Assembly (NCBI GenBank): GCA_964459325.1
Contig: CAYWKU010000012.1
Location: 1-64,000 of the forward strand
Length of the DNA: 64,000 bases
Reading direction: 5' to 3'
DNA from: CAYWKU01 sp964459325
GTDB taxonomy: Bacteria; RBG-13-61-14; CAYWKU01
Translations under genes and position numbers: made by a program
Notes under the pieces: model-generated
Database searches by the model: none
What the model was told of the DNA's origin: nothing
What the model saw: only the letters and a program-made list of their open reading frames with translations
In this document: positions 49,738-58,842 of the stretch, piece by piece
Position numbering within the stretch: the stretch's first letter is position 1
How the letters are laid out: the number at the start of each line of letters is the position of its first letter

Positions 49738-52665
49738 TTACCTGCCCTTGAGCATGGCGGTGACGGTGGTTATCTGTAGGCGGTCGCTCAGGATGCGGGT
49801 GAGGTTAAGGTATATTGCGGCGGCGATTCGGGGGTAGCGCCGCTGGATGCGCCGCAGGCTCTTTTCGTCGAGTATAAGCAGCTCGGTATCGTCGAGCGCC
49901 TCGGCGCTGGCTGAGCGTAGCCCGTGCCTTACCAGCGCCATTTCGCCGAAGTTGTCCCCCGGGCCGAGTATTGCAATGCTCATCCGGTCCTCCTCGTCAC
50001 CGGAATATATTTCCACCTTGCCGTTGACCACCACGTACATCTCGTCGCCGGCTTCGCCTTCGGTGATGATTTTTTCTTTTTTCCCGTATGATTTGAACCT
50101 TCCTATGAGCGCCGCGATGCGTGCCTGCCGGTTGGAAAGGCCCTGGAATATCTTGATGGTTTTTTTCGGGTCCTTGCCCAGCTTTACCCCCAGGAGGTCC
50201 CACAAGGTGATTATCCTCACGAAGCGCAATATGGCAGGCAGAGTTATCAAGTCCGTCGCCAGGCATACGAACAACATAAACGCCGTAAGCAGGCCGAAGT
50301 GGAAGATGGGCTGGAAGTTGGAGAAACTGACCACCAGGAAACCCATGCACAGAGTGGCGGTGGTGAAGGTTATGGGGCGGCCCGTGGTGGCCATAGTGGC
50401 CCTCACCGCTTCGTGCTCGTCGTATACGGTGTTGACGTTGTGGTTGAATTGGGCCAGGAAATGGATGGTGTCGTCCACCGCTATGCCGATGACGATGCTG
50501 GCTATAATGCTGGTGGAAAGGTCGAGCGGAATGTCGAAAAGCCCCATGGCGCCGAAAAGCACCACAATCGGCAGAATGTTGGGCACCATGCTCAAAAGCC
50601 CGAACTTAAAGCTTACAAACAACAGGCTCATCACCAGCAATATGACAAACACCGCCAGCGCGATGGACTCCACCTGCCCCCGGCTGACCTTGTTGGCGCT
50701 CTTGTTCAACAGATACAGGGTGCCGGTCATCCGGACGGAAGCTTCCGGGAAGTTACTCTCGGCCCAACTGTGCACCTTATCGGCCAGCTCCAGCGTGTCT
50801 TTGCTCCCCACTATGCGGGTGCGAACGAGTATGTTGGCGATAGAGCGCTCTTCGTTAAGGTAAGGCTCCAGGATTTCCGGGGCGCTGGAGAGCGATTCCA
50901 ACAGCGACCCCACCCCCTGGCGGGTGTCGGGAATCTTGTAATAATCCTGGTCGTTTCCGTAAGTGGCGCGGTTGGTAAGCTTAACGTAATCGGCGGTGGA
51001 GATGGTGGTATCCACCCCCCTCTGAGCGGTTATGAAGTCCTCGAACTCCTCCAGCTTGTGCATCATACGCGGATTTTCGAAAGCGCGGGGATAATGGCCG
51101 TCCACCACCACGAAAAACGGCGCGCTGCCCGCCAGGTGCTTCGTGAGCTTGTTTTTGGCCTTTATTATGGGGGCTTCCTCGCCGAAATAGCTCAGAAAGT
51201 CCGTGTTCACCTCGATGGTGGGGATATGTGGAATAAGGTCTATCGCCAAGAGGGCGGTGACCACGAGAATAAAAGGAGCCCGTTTGAGATTCCAATCACC
51301 CAGACGCCTCAGAAGCGGCGCCAGCCACTGGCCCACCGCCTGAGTTTGGCCCGGTAACCGCTTGGAAGGGCCGCGCTCGATGAGGGAAATCATGGCCGGC
51401 ACGAACGCCAGGCTGAGCAGTGCTGCGCAGAAGACCCCGAAAACCGCCAGAAAACCCATGTCCCGGATGGCGGGAACATCGCTGATGGTCAGCGAGGCGA
51501 AACCTATCATGGTGGTAAATGCGGTAACGGCAACGGGCAGGCTTATGTGATACACGGCGTTTCTGAGAGCGTTTTCCGGCTCCTCCCCCTCCGGGCGCTC
51601 GTGGTAATATTCGCTCACCACGTGAATGACGTAAGCTATGCCGATGGCGATGAGCAGGCTCGGCAGGACGGTATTGACCAGGCTGAACTCGATATCGAGG
51701 CGCCCCATAAAGCCCACCGTCCACGTTACCGCCAGCACCACCGCAATCAGGGGCAGAAGTATGGCCCGGCCGTCGAAGTAAGCCAGGAACAGCACCAATG
51801 CCGCCACCGCCAGCAGTGCCCGCTCGAAGGGTACCGTGACATTCCACGCCGACTGAACGGTGAGACCCACCACCACAACTCCAACCACAAACGCCAAAGG
51901 CGCGTTTATTCGGCGGCCTCGTTTGAAACTTACGTAAAGAACACACGCGATGAGGAGGATAGTGTAAGGGATGAACTCCTTCAGGTCCCGTTTCATGTAT
52001 TGGGAGGTAAGAACCTTGGTTTGAGGAATGCCGGTGACGCTTATGTCCACTCCCGCCCCGGAGTGGGCTTCGATTATCCTGTTTATGTGGCCCACGATGT
52101 CCTTCTCGTAAAGCTGGGCTTCGGTCAAATCTTCGAGAAAGACGTTAATCCCGGTAGCCATCCCGTCCGGGCTGACGATATTCTTCATATACAGTGGATT
52201 GTCCCGGATTCGCTTTTTGAGGGTTTCCCACTCGCCGGGTGTATCCGGTATTTCGGTAACAAGCTCGCCCTTGTACAGGCGATTGACTTCCATCCTCTCC
52301 CCGTCGAGCTCGACGGTCTCCTTTTTACCGCGTATGTTGCGGATATTGGTAATGCCGACCACGTCGCGGATGCCGTCAACTTCCTTGAGCTCGCGGGTCA
52401 TATCTTCGATTTTGCGGAAGATTTCTTCCCGGTAGATGCCGTCTTCCGCGATAAGGCAGATGACGCTTATCTGGTCGTCGCCGAAAATATCGTTGATTTT
52501 TTCCAAATAGACCCGGTCGGGGTCGTTGGGGGAGATAAGTGTTTCGGAGCCGGCGCTGAAATCAACATCGGGGATGGGTATGGCGAAAAAGACAGTAACT
52601 GCAATCGTCACAACAAGAACGATGAATGGATGGTCAATGCAGGCGTTTAAAAATCGCCTTCTCAT
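49738..52665 (-). CDS. RND/MMPL-family exporter fused to a C-terminal cyclic-nucleotide-binding domain
   Basis: A 975-residue membrane protein. Residues 1-820 are an RND (MMPL/HpnN-like) transporter: TM1 near 13-30, a large periplasmic loop, TM2-6 (about 232-425), a second loop and TM8-12 (about 655-800), with the repeated IGIAVDDTIHFLAQF and IGIAYVIHVVSEYY segments. Residues about 830-965 are a cyclic-nucleotide-binding fold (KIITEGEAGDEMYVVVNGKVEIY, then the phosphate cassette FGEMALVRHGLRSASA with its Arg, and a C-terminal helix). It probably exports lipids or hopanoids, with gating by cAMP/cGMP possible. It is transcribed alone; the cargo is unknown. Confidence 0.92.
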   Translation of the reverse strand: MRRRFLNACIDHPFIVLVVTIAVTVFFAIPIPDVDFSAGSETLISPNDPDRVYLEKINDIFGDDQISVICLIAEDGIYREEIFRKIEDMTRELKEVDGIRDVVGITNIRNIRGKKETVELDGERMEVNRLYKGELVTEIPDTPGEWETLKKRIRDNPLYMKNIVSPDGMATGINVFLEDLTEAQLYEKDIVGHINRIIEAHSGAGVDISVTGIPQTKVLTSQYMKRDLKEFIPYTILLIACVLYVSFKRGRRINAPLAFVVGVVVVGLTVQSAWNVTVPFERALLAVAALVLFLAYFDGRAILLPLIAVVLAVTWTVGFMGRLDIEFSLVNTVLPSLLIAIGIAYVIHVVSEYYHERPEGEEPENALRNAVYHISLPVAVTAFTTMIGFASLTISDVPAIRDMGFLAVFGVFCAALLSLAFVPAMISLIERGPSKRLPGQTQAVGQWLAPLLRRLGDWNLKRAPFILVVTALLAIDLIPHIPTIEVNTDFLSYFGEEAPIIKAKNKLTKHLAGSAPFFVVVDGHYPRAFENPRMMHKLEEFEDFITAQRGVDTTISTADYVKLTNRATYGNDQDYYKIPDTRQGVGSLLESLSSAPEILEPYLNEERSIANILVRTRIVGSKDTLELADKVHSWAESNFPEASVRMTGTLYLLNKSANKVSRGQVESIALAVFVILLVMSLLFVSFKFGLLSMVPNILPIVVLFGAMGLFDIPLDLSTSIIASIVIGIAVDDTIHFLAQFNHNVNTVYDEHEAVRATMATTGRPITFTTATLCMGFLVVSFSNFQPIFHFGLLTAFMLFVCLATDLITLPAILRFVRIITLWDLLGVKLGKDPKKTIKIFQGLSNRQARIAALIGRFKSYGKKEKIITEGEAGDEMYVVVNGKVEIYSGDEEDRMSIAILGPGDNFGEMALVRHGLRSASAEALDDTELLILDEKSLRRIQRRYPRIAAAIYLNLTRILSDRLQITTVTAMLKGR

Positions 52666-52810
52666 AAAAAACTCTCCGGGCTTACATAGGACAACAGTAT
52701 GATTGACTTAAATTCGGCTCAGGTCAAGAGTTGGGCAAATTATTATCTCGGAATTCGCTTTTTCGGCAAATACCGTGCTAAAGGTCTACGGCCGGATACT
52801 ATGGGAGGTG

Positions 52811-54034
52811 TTAAATCGGGGCAAGCACGTTCTTGTACATGCCCGGCTGGCTGAGGACGGAGTATATCATCCGGCGGGTGGTGTCCATTTGCAGAAGGAG
52901 GGTGTGTTCCACCACCAAGAGGTCCGCCAGCCCCAGCGCTTCCTGTACGTCCTCAATCGAGGTCTTTTCGCGATCTTCCGATGCGGCCCTTACCCGAGCC
53001 ATCAGGTCGACTATCCGGTAAGCCGCGCAGAAGAGCGCCCACATTCCTATGACCGGCATGTCTCCTTCGTAAAGCCTCTTTCCGATTATTTTGTGCTCGT
53101 AGAAGCTTTTCAGCAGCTCGCGCATATCGTCGTCCGGCGGCTCGAAAGTCACCTTCCCGGCCTTTCGAAAGCCGGATTTTATACCCAGTATGTGAGACTT
53201 TACGCTTCCGGAATGGAGCAGGTATTTTACGATGGCCGGGAAATGCAGAAGTCGCCCGGTCGCGGTCGGGCGGGAATCCTGGAGCAGGAACAGCCCGACG
53301 GCCAGCCGCCCCTTGGCGGGCGATTCGGGCCTTTTGTTCAACTCTTCCTCCAGCGGCTGATAATCCAGCCGAACCATCTCCTTCATGTACCCGGCGGAGT
53401 TTTTTTCGTTCTCCTCGACGTAAGTCGCCGCGGCCTCGGTGAACGCCCCTCCCAGCGCCAGCCTGTCGACCAGCGGCCGGTCTTCGAGCCGGATTATCTC
53501 CAGCAGCCTCTGCTCCAGCTCCACCGCGTCGGAGTTGGACATTTTCAGCCCTTCCGCCCAGTACACTTCCTCGGGCAGGGTGTGCGCCGTTTTCCCGCGC
53601 AGGCACAGCTCCATCCACCGCCGTTGCGCCCCCAGCGATTGCCCTTCGCCCCTGACTACGGCGGGGCAGTAGTAGCTGAGCCGGGCGTAGACCGCCCGCT
53701 TGCCTTTTACCAGGTGCAGCGGAAACCGCTTGCAGGTCATGGGCTTGGCGTCGTAGCCGAGGTCGGAATGTATGCGGCAGTAGCCCTTCGGGTCCCGGAA
53801 GACGCAGGCCTTGTCCCGTCGCAGGCGCATGTACCACGAAGTGCCCTCGACGGCGGATTTGCGCCTGACCATGAGGCCGGCTTCCTTCATGTCGGGGTAC
53901 TGCTCGCCCCAATCGTATTTTTGCAGCTTTTCGGCCGTCTTATCGTCTACGCTTATGCTCCAGTTGGAGCAGCACCTGCCGCAGTTGATGCATGAATATT
54001 TGCTTCCGGGTGAAAATACGAAATCGCGGGCCAT
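52811..54034 (-). CDS. YkgJ-family cysteine-cluster protein
   Basis: A 407-residue protein with an N-terminal YkgJ cluster (CINCGRCC, Cys15/18/21/22, and downstream CVFRDPKGYCRIH and KPMTCKRFPLHL) thought to bind a metal, zinc or iron-sulfur. The C-terminal 280 residues are helical without recognised motifs. There is no signal peptide. It is followed on the minus strand by nothing closer than the RND gene 145 bases away and preceded, with a seven-base gap, by the lipase-like hydrolase. Function is unknown; some relatives are annotated as flagellin lysine N-methylase-like. Confidence 0.8.
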   Translation of the reverse strand: MARDFVFSPGSKYSCINCGRCCSNWSISVDDKTAEKLQKYDWGEQYPDMKEAGLMVRRKSAVEGTSWYMRLRRDKACVFRDPKGYCRIHSDLGYDAKPMTCKRFPLHLVKGKRAVYARLSYYCPAVVRGEGQSLGAQRRWMELCLRGKTAHTLPEEVYWAEGLKMSNSDAVELEQRLLEIIRLEDRPLVDRLALGGAFTEAAATYVEENEKNSAGYMKEMVRLDYQPLEEELNKRPESPAKGRLAVGLFLLQDSRPTATGRLLHFPAIVKYLLHSGSVKSHILGIKSGFRKAGKVTFEPPDDDMRELLKSFYEHKIIGKRLYEGDMPVIGMWALFCAAYRIVDLMARVRAASEDREKTSIEDVQEALGLADLLVVEHTLLLQMDTTRRMIYSVLSQPGMYKNVLAPI

Positions 54035-54041
54035 GATAAAT

Positions 54042-55109
54042 TCACTTCGCTGAATGTTTTCTGAGCCAGTCGGCTATTACGGGATACACTTCCCGGGGCG
54101 CGTTTTTACCCATGACGATGCTCAGGTGGTCGTAATTTTCCATCGCCCCGCCCTTTTTTGAGAAGTATACGTGCTTGTGGCGCGGTTCGGGCATCATTTC
54201 CGCCACCCTCTTCATGTTGCCCGGGTTCGCGATAAGGTCCCCCTTCCCCACCATCGTAAGCATCGGCGCCTTGATTTCGCCGAGTCCATTACAATAAACT
54301 TTCGAGCCGTCCTTATTGCAGAAAGTCTTGTCTCTCACCCATTGATGAAACTGCGCCAGCACCGGCGACGATATGTTCTCCACGCAGTTGACCGCCAGCC
54401 ACGGGAAAAACCACATGCTCATCCCGAACCGGCGCGCGGGCAACAACCACGCCAGCGGCGCAGCCAGTCGGGCGGCGTCGCGGCTGGGAATACGCTTCGG
54501 CTTCAATAAAAGCGGCCCCGCTTTCATCACCGGCGCCCAGATGGTGCCTTTTTCGAAAACGCCTGGGCCGGCGATTGCAGTGGCCGATTTCATGCCGCCC
54601 CCGTCGAGGTGTTCCTGCAAATAGGCGTAAGCCGCCATTCCCCCCATGCTGTGACCTATCCAGTTGACGCTTTCGGCTCCGGTAAGGTTCCGGACGTACT
54701 TTATTGCGGCGGGAAGGTCCTTGGCCACGTAATCGTCGAAACTCCACCCCCAGTCCAGCGGCCTGCCCCATTTCGCGCCGGGCCTGCTGCTCAACCCCCG
54801 CCCTCTGAGGTCGAGCGCGTACACATCGAAGCCCTCACCGGCCAGGTATTTCGCGATGCTGGGATAATGTGCAGGGTCGAGGCTGTAATGGTTGGCGCCC
54901 AGGCCGTGGCAGAGTATCACCGGCTCCCGGCCCTTCCTTATTCTTTCAGGGCGATACCGGTGAAGCGCCAGCCTGTATCCGTCGGAAGTGTGGGCAAAGT
55001 GAACCTCATCGGCTTTCGGCAGGCGGCGTCTTTCCCATATCAGCCGTATAACGCTCACCCACAGAATGGGCAGGAAAATTACATAAGCTGCCGTTATAAT
55101 TATCGTCAT
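54042..55109 (-). CDS. membrane-anchored alpha/beta hydrolase
   Basis: A 355-residue alpha/beta hydrolase. A single N-terminal membrane helix (residues 3-23) precedes the fold. The oxyanion HG is in LCHGLGANH, the nucleophile Ser in WIGHSMGGMAAYAY, an acid in VGKGDLIANPGN and the catalytic His near the C-terminus in ENYDHLSIVMG. It resembles lipases and polyhydroxyalkanoate-synthase-like hydrolases. The substrate is unknown, probably an ester or lipid. It lies 25 bases downstream of aspS and seven bases upstream of the YkgJ gene on the same strand. Confidence 0.85.
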   Translation of the reverse strand: MTIIITAAYVIFLPILWVSVIRLIWERRRLPKADEVHFAHTSDGYRLALHRYRPERIRKGREPVILCHGLGANHYSLDPAHYPSIAKYLAGEGFDVYALDLRGRGLSSRPGAKWGRPLDWGWSFDDYVAKDLPAAIKYVRNLTGAESVNWIGHSMGGMAAYAYLQEHLDGGGMKSATAIAGPGVFEKGTIWAPVMKAGPLLLKPKRIPSRDAARLAAPLAWLLPARRFGMSMWFFPWLAVNCVENISSPVLAQFHQWVRDKTFCNKDGSKVYCNGLGEIKAPMLTMVGKGDLIANPGNMKRVAEMMPEPRHKHVYFSKKGGAMENYDHLSIVMGKNAPREVYPVIADWLRKHSAK

Positions 55110-55134
55110 ATCGGTTTTCCGGTTAACCGGGCGC

Positions 55135-56943
55135 TCAGCCTGACTCGCCCTCCGGGCCGGCGGTCGAGCGCAGGTGCAGTTCCACCAGTTGTTTCGGGTC
55201 CACCCCGGTGGGCGCTCCGGTAAGCAGGCACTGCGGCTTCTGGGTCTTCGGAAACGCTATCACTTCCCGCAGGCTGCTTGCGCCGGCAAGTATCATGACC
55301 AGCCGGTCAAGTCCGAAGGCTATTCCGCCGTGAGGCGGCGCGCCCTGCTCGAGGGCGTCCAACAGAAACCCGAACCTCTCCCGGGCCTCCTTCTCATCGA
55401 TGCCCAGCGCCCTGAACACGCGACCCTGGAGTTGGGGGGTGTTGATACGTATGGAGCCGCCGCCTATTTCGTGGCCGTTTAGTACCACGTCGTAAGCCTG
55501 GGACATCGCAGCGCCGGGGTCGGACTCGAGCTTGTCCACGTCCTCGGGGCGGGGGCTGGTAAAGGGGTGATGCAGGGCCGTCCACCGGCGCTCGTCGGTG
55601 TCGTATTCGAACATCGGGAACTCGACTATCCACACCGGCTTCTTCTCGTTTTCGTCTATCAGGCCGAGCTTTTCGGCCAGCTTTTTGCGCAGCCAACCCA
55701 GGGCGCGGTTCACCACGCGCGGGTCGGGGTCGGCGCCGAAGAGCACCAGGTCGCCCGGCTCGGCGCCGAGCCTTTCGGCCAGGCCCTGTTTTTCCTTTTC
55801 TCCGAAAAACTTGACGATGGGGCTTTGCCATTCGCCGGGATTGACCTTGATGTAGGCCAGCCCCTTCAGGCCAAGCTCGCCCACCTGCGAGGTCAAATCG
55901 TCAATCTCCTTACGGCTGAACGAACCGGCGCCTTTGGCGTTGACGGCCTTTATCAGGCCGCCCTTCGATGCCACGTCGCGGAATACGCTGAACTCGCTTT
56001 CGGTGAAAAGGTCTGTGACCACGCGGTGCTCGAGGCCGTAGCGCACGTCGGGGTTGTCCACGCCGTAGGAGTCTATGGCCTCTTTATAAGTCAGCCGGGG
56101 GAAGGGCGTTTCCGGCGGCTCGAGACCAACGGCTTCAAAACACTTCGCCAGCATACCCTCCATGATGTCCATTATCTTCTCCGGGGTGACGAAGCTCATC
56201 TCCACGTCAATCTGGGTAAATTCCGGCTGCCGGTCTTCGCGCAAATCCTCGTCGCGCATGCACCGGACTATCTGGTAGTAGCGGTCGAGGCCGGAAATCA
56301 TGAGTATCTGCTTGAAAAGCTGAGGGCTCTGGGGCAGCGCGAAGAATTTGCCGGGGTTGCGGCGGCTGGGCACGAGATAATCCCGCGCCCCTTCGGGCGT
56401 GCTGCGGGTAAGGAACGGCGTTTCCACGTCCACGAAACCCAGCGAGTCGAAATAATTCCTGACCGCCGAAGTGATGCGATTGCGGGCTCGCAGCCTTTCG
56501 AGCATCACCGGGCGGCGCAAGTCTATGTAGCGGTAGGTCAGCCGCGCCGCTTCTCCGGCGTCGGTGTCGTCCTCGATTTGAAACTGCGGCGGCTTGCTTT
56601 CGGCCAGTATGCGCAACTCGCTCGCCACCACCTCCACCTCGCCGGTGGGCAGCTTCGGGTTTTCCATGCCCTTGGGGCGGCGCTCGACCCTGCCCACCAC
56701 GGCTATGACCCACTCGGGGCGCAGCTTATCGGCCCTGGCGTGAAGGTCGGCGTCGTTCGAGGGGTCGAACTTGACCTGGACAATGCCCTCGCGGTCCCTC
56801 AGGTCAACGAATATAACGCCCCCGTGGTCGCGGGAGCGGTGCACCCATCCGAACAGGATTATTTCGCCTCCGAGATGCTCCGGCCTGACTTCGCCGCAGT
56901 AACACGTGCGCTCCAGGCCCTCCACCGTTTCGGGTTGCTCCAT
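55135..56943 (-). CDS. aspS: aspartyl-tRNA synthetase (bacterial type)
   Basis: Charges tRNA-Asp (possibly also tRNA-Asn) with aspartate. The 602-residue class II synthetase has the N-terminal OB anticodon domain (GWVHRSRDHGGVIFVDLRD), motif 2 (YYQIVRCMRDEDLREDRQPEFTQ region), the bacterial GAD insertion (about 290-420) and motif 3 (GIAFGLDRLVMILAG, then REVIAFPKTQ). Length is normal. Asn/Gln amidation genes are not visible in the window, so discriminating versus non-discriminating character is not settled. It heads a three-gene minus-strand group with the hydrolase and YkgJ genes. Confidence 0.98.
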   Translation of the reverse strand: MEQPETVEGLERTCYCGEVRPEHLGGEIILFGWVHRSRDHGGVIFVDLRDREGIVQVKFDPSNDADLHARADKLRPEWVIAVVGRVERRPKGMENPKLPTGEVEVVASELRILAESKPPQFQIEDDTDAGEAARLTYRYIDLRRPVMLERLRARNRITSAVRNYFDSLGFVDVETPFLTRSTPEGARDYLVPSRRNPGKFFALPQSPQLFKQILMISGLDRYYQIVRCMRDEDLREDRQPEFTQIDVEMSFVTPEKIMDIMEGMLAKCFEAVGLEPPETPFPRLTYKEAIDSYGVDNPDVRYGLEHRVVTDLFTESEFSVFRDVASKGGLIKAVNAKGAGSFSRKEIDDLTSQVGELGLKGLAYIKVNPGEWQSPIVKFFGEKEKQGLAERLGAEPGDLVLFGADPDPRVVNRALGWLRKKLAEKLGLIDENEKKPVWIVEFPMFEYDTDERRWTALHHPFTSPRPEDVDKLESDPGAAMSQAYDVVLNGHEIGGGSIRINTPQLQGRVFRALGIDEKEARERFGFLLDALEQGAPPHGGIAFGLDRLVMILAGASSLREVIAFPKTQKPQCLLTGAPTGVDPKQLVELHLRSTAGPEGESG

Positions 56944-57077
56944 TTACTCAATCGCCTCTTGTCGTGTGGTTTTCAAAGTATTCATTTTTGCATAAGCGGG
57001 GCGGGAGCGCAAGGCGAGGGAGTGGAGCCTTAAATCAGAGAAGACGAGCAGGCGTTTTCCGGGAGGTTGTAAATACT

Positions 57078-57300
57078 TTACAACTCGCTTTCATCAATTT
57101 CAGCAATTTTCATTAAATGTTTTTGTAATCCCAGCTTCATTACCCTATTACCGTGTATTGGTACCGATATTCTCACCGGACTGCCTTCTTTTGTGTAAAT
57201 ATTTTGTGTAAATATGGTGACTTCCACTTATTATGCGGCGGAGAACCCAGCCTTTCTTTTCCAGTAACTTGGCGAATTTTTTCCCGGAGACAGCCTTCAA
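57078..57300 (-). pseudogene. hicA: hicA toxin gene disrupted by a 13-bp tandem duplication
   Basis: Reading from TTG 57300, which overlaps the hicB stop (TTGA), gives a normal HicA/YcfA start (KAVSGKKFAKLLEKKGWVL) up to the catalytic ISGSHHIYTK. Then an exact 13-bp tandem copy (57190-57202 and 57203-57215) shifts the frame, which soon meets a stop. Removing one copy restores the reading frame through GSPVRISVPIHGNRVMKLG to a stop at 57078 with a standard family C-terminus. The toxin is thus an inactivated copy that keeps its antitoxin gene. Confidence 0.85.
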
Positions 57301-57500
57301 ACGGCTATCTCCACAACCTTGTCTTTATCACCGAGTTTTACATCCTTGATATCGACTGAGAGACACCCTTCCACGGCCTCGTAAAGGTTGGTGAGTAATT
57401 CATCGAAAGTATCGCCTTGAGTGGCGCAGCCGGGGATAGAAGGCACTTCCGCCCAATAGCCGCCTTCTTCAGCTTCGTGGACAATAACCTTTATCTTCAT
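57297..57500 (-). CDS. hicB: HicB-family antitoxin (second locus)
   Basis: A 67-residue HicB-like protein with the conserved EEGGYWAEVPSIPGCATQGDTFDELLTNLYEAVEG core, no DNA-binding extension. A GAGGTGG ribosome-binding stretch lies before the ATG. It is upstream of, and overlaps, the frameshifted hicA. As the toxin is broken, the antitoxin may have no partner, or may neutralise related toxins elsewhere. Confidence 0.88.
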   Translation of the reverse strand: MKIKVIVHEAEEGGYWAEVPSIPGCATQGDTFDELLTNLYEAVEGCLSVDIKDVKLGDKDKVVEIAV

Positions 57501-57529
57501 AATACCACCTCTTATTTTATGAATTTAGC

Positions 57530-57559
57530 ATTATATGAGGGCCCGTCAAATCCTCTTAA
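57530..57559 (-). promoter_or_regulatory. candidate promoter of the second hicBA locus
   Basis: A perfect TATAAT on the minus strand (complement of 57530-57535) with TTAAGA 18 nt upstream (complement of 57554-57559). It ends about 30 bases before hicB. The -35 is weak. Confidence 0.45.
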
Positions 57560-57610
57560 TCGGGGAAGCACACTATAACCCGTCCTCCCGGGTTTATGTC
57601 GCCGGGTGGC

Positions 57611-58237
57611 TCATGTCCCCGAGTTCATCCACAGGTGGTGCATCCCCTCGACTATCATCTCGGTGGATATGGCGCCGATGATGAGGCCGTTGATACGGGA
57701 GAATATGTTGACGTACCGGTCGAAAACCCTCTCCTTAGGCCCGCTCATCCTGTCCCGGAAAAACTTGAAACCGATTACAAGGCCGAAGCTTATTGCTACC
57801 CCCGCAAGTACTATAAGCATGGCCCGGTAGGTGCCCTGAGTGTCCCCGAGGATTATGGACTGGGTTATGGTGGCCGCGCCTATCATGTACGGCAGGGCTA
57901 TGGCCGAAGGCAGCTCGTCCAGGCTTCCCCGCAACGAGGTCACGGCGCGGTAACCCTTGGTGGCGTAGTTATAACCCACCGCGAAAAATATAATTCCGCC
58001 GAAGATTTTCAACGCCGCGGGGCTCACGTTTAGCACCTTGACCAGAAGGGCGTTGCCGGTTAGCACGAACAGCCAGAACACCAGCAGAGATATGAGGGAA
58101 GACAGGAAGAACACCCGGATGAAATCCCGGGAGTTCAAATCTTCCATGACCACCGCCAGGTAAAGGCACAGGGCGAACGGGTTGAGTATCGCCAGGAAAT
58201 GCAGCAATGAATCTGCTATGCTTACCATGTTTTCCAT
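57611..58237 (-). CDS. MarC-family integral membrane protein
   Basis: A 208-residue protein with six hydrophobic helices and the MarC-family blocks LLHFLAILNPFALCLYL, IFGGIIFFAVGYNY and LPYMIGAATITQSIIL, ending in NIFSRINGLIIGAISTEMIVEG. The family is widespread and was once linked to multiple antibiotic resistance, but transport function is not established. It is transcribed alone. Start at 58237 matches the family N-terminus. Confidence 0.9.
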   Translation of the reverse strand: MENMVSIADSLLHFLAILNPFALCLYLAVVMEDLNSRDFIRVFFLSSLISLLVFWLFVLTGNALLVKVLNVSPAALKIFGGIIFFAVGYNYATKGYRAVTSLRGSLDELPSAIALPYMIGAATITQSIILGDTQGTYRAMLIVLAGVAISFGLVIGFKFFRDRMSGPKERVFDRYVNIFSRINGLIIGAISTEMIVEGMHHLWMNSGT

Positions 58238-58627
58238 CCCCCATTCGTGGATGTCCGGGGAGCCTCCACGGCTCCGGTTAGGGGGGAGGAAGGGGGTCGT
58301 TGTCGGAGGGATTTTCGCCGCTCATCCGGAATGACCTCGCCCGAAAATCGCCGGCAGCAGCGGCGCCCTTACTCCTCATTATTATCTTATATATCCAAAA
58401 CCCTCATAAACTCTCCGGGCCCCGGTATCGCGGCAAACCCGCCCGGTTTCCAAAGCGGACGGAAATATGAATAAACAGGACTCACGTGAGCCTATTTTGC
58501 CGCTTTGTCCCTGAATCCATTTATATATCGTCCGCGTCATGACTTAAAGGGTATCGCGGCTTTTTGCGGAAGCAATAGGGAAAAAGAGAAAAAACGACTT
58601 TTGTGTTATTTTTTTCGGGAGAGTTAA
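58238..58627. other. gene-free interval
   Basis: About 390 bases without a supported gene. The left part is G-rich on the plus strand (near 58277-58310). The right part is AT-rich with runs such as TTATTTTTTTCGGG just before the propeller-gene remnant. A 6-bp CACGTG palindrome lies within CTCACGTGAG near 58481. No promoter, terminator or RNA gene could be identified with confidence. Confidence 0.4.
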
Positions 58628-58819
58628 CGCTGGTATGGTAGTTCGTGGGTCGAAGTAGGCGCTGGTTCGGCTTCTGATGGTGGAATATCCAGCACAAGCG
58701 CGGGCTCATTCTCTTACGAGGATGCTCTCTATCTTAACTCTTCCAATAATCCTGTGATTGCGTGGCATGATAATACGTCCGGCAATTTGGAGATTTACAT
58801 CAAGCGGTGGGCGCCATAA
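58628..58819 (+). pseudogene. C-terminal remnant of a beta-propeller repeat protein
   Basis: An open stretch of 63 codons without a start, opening after a TAA at 58625 and ending at TAA 58819. It reads RWYGSSWVEVGAGSASDGGIS, then NNPVIAWHDNTSGNLEIYIKRW, the unit found many times over in large secreted propeller proteins (one repeat plus the start of the next). Composition is less GC-rich than neighbours. No upstream repeats in any frame were found, so it is a truncated 3' fragment left after deletion or rearrangement. Confidence 0.75.
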
Positions 58820-58842
58820 GATTGAAAAGCTTGCAAAAAAGA

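Noticed and set aside
55567..57033. Plus-strand open frame (488 codons) opposite aspS
   Set aside because: Antisense shadow; aspS is unambiguous.
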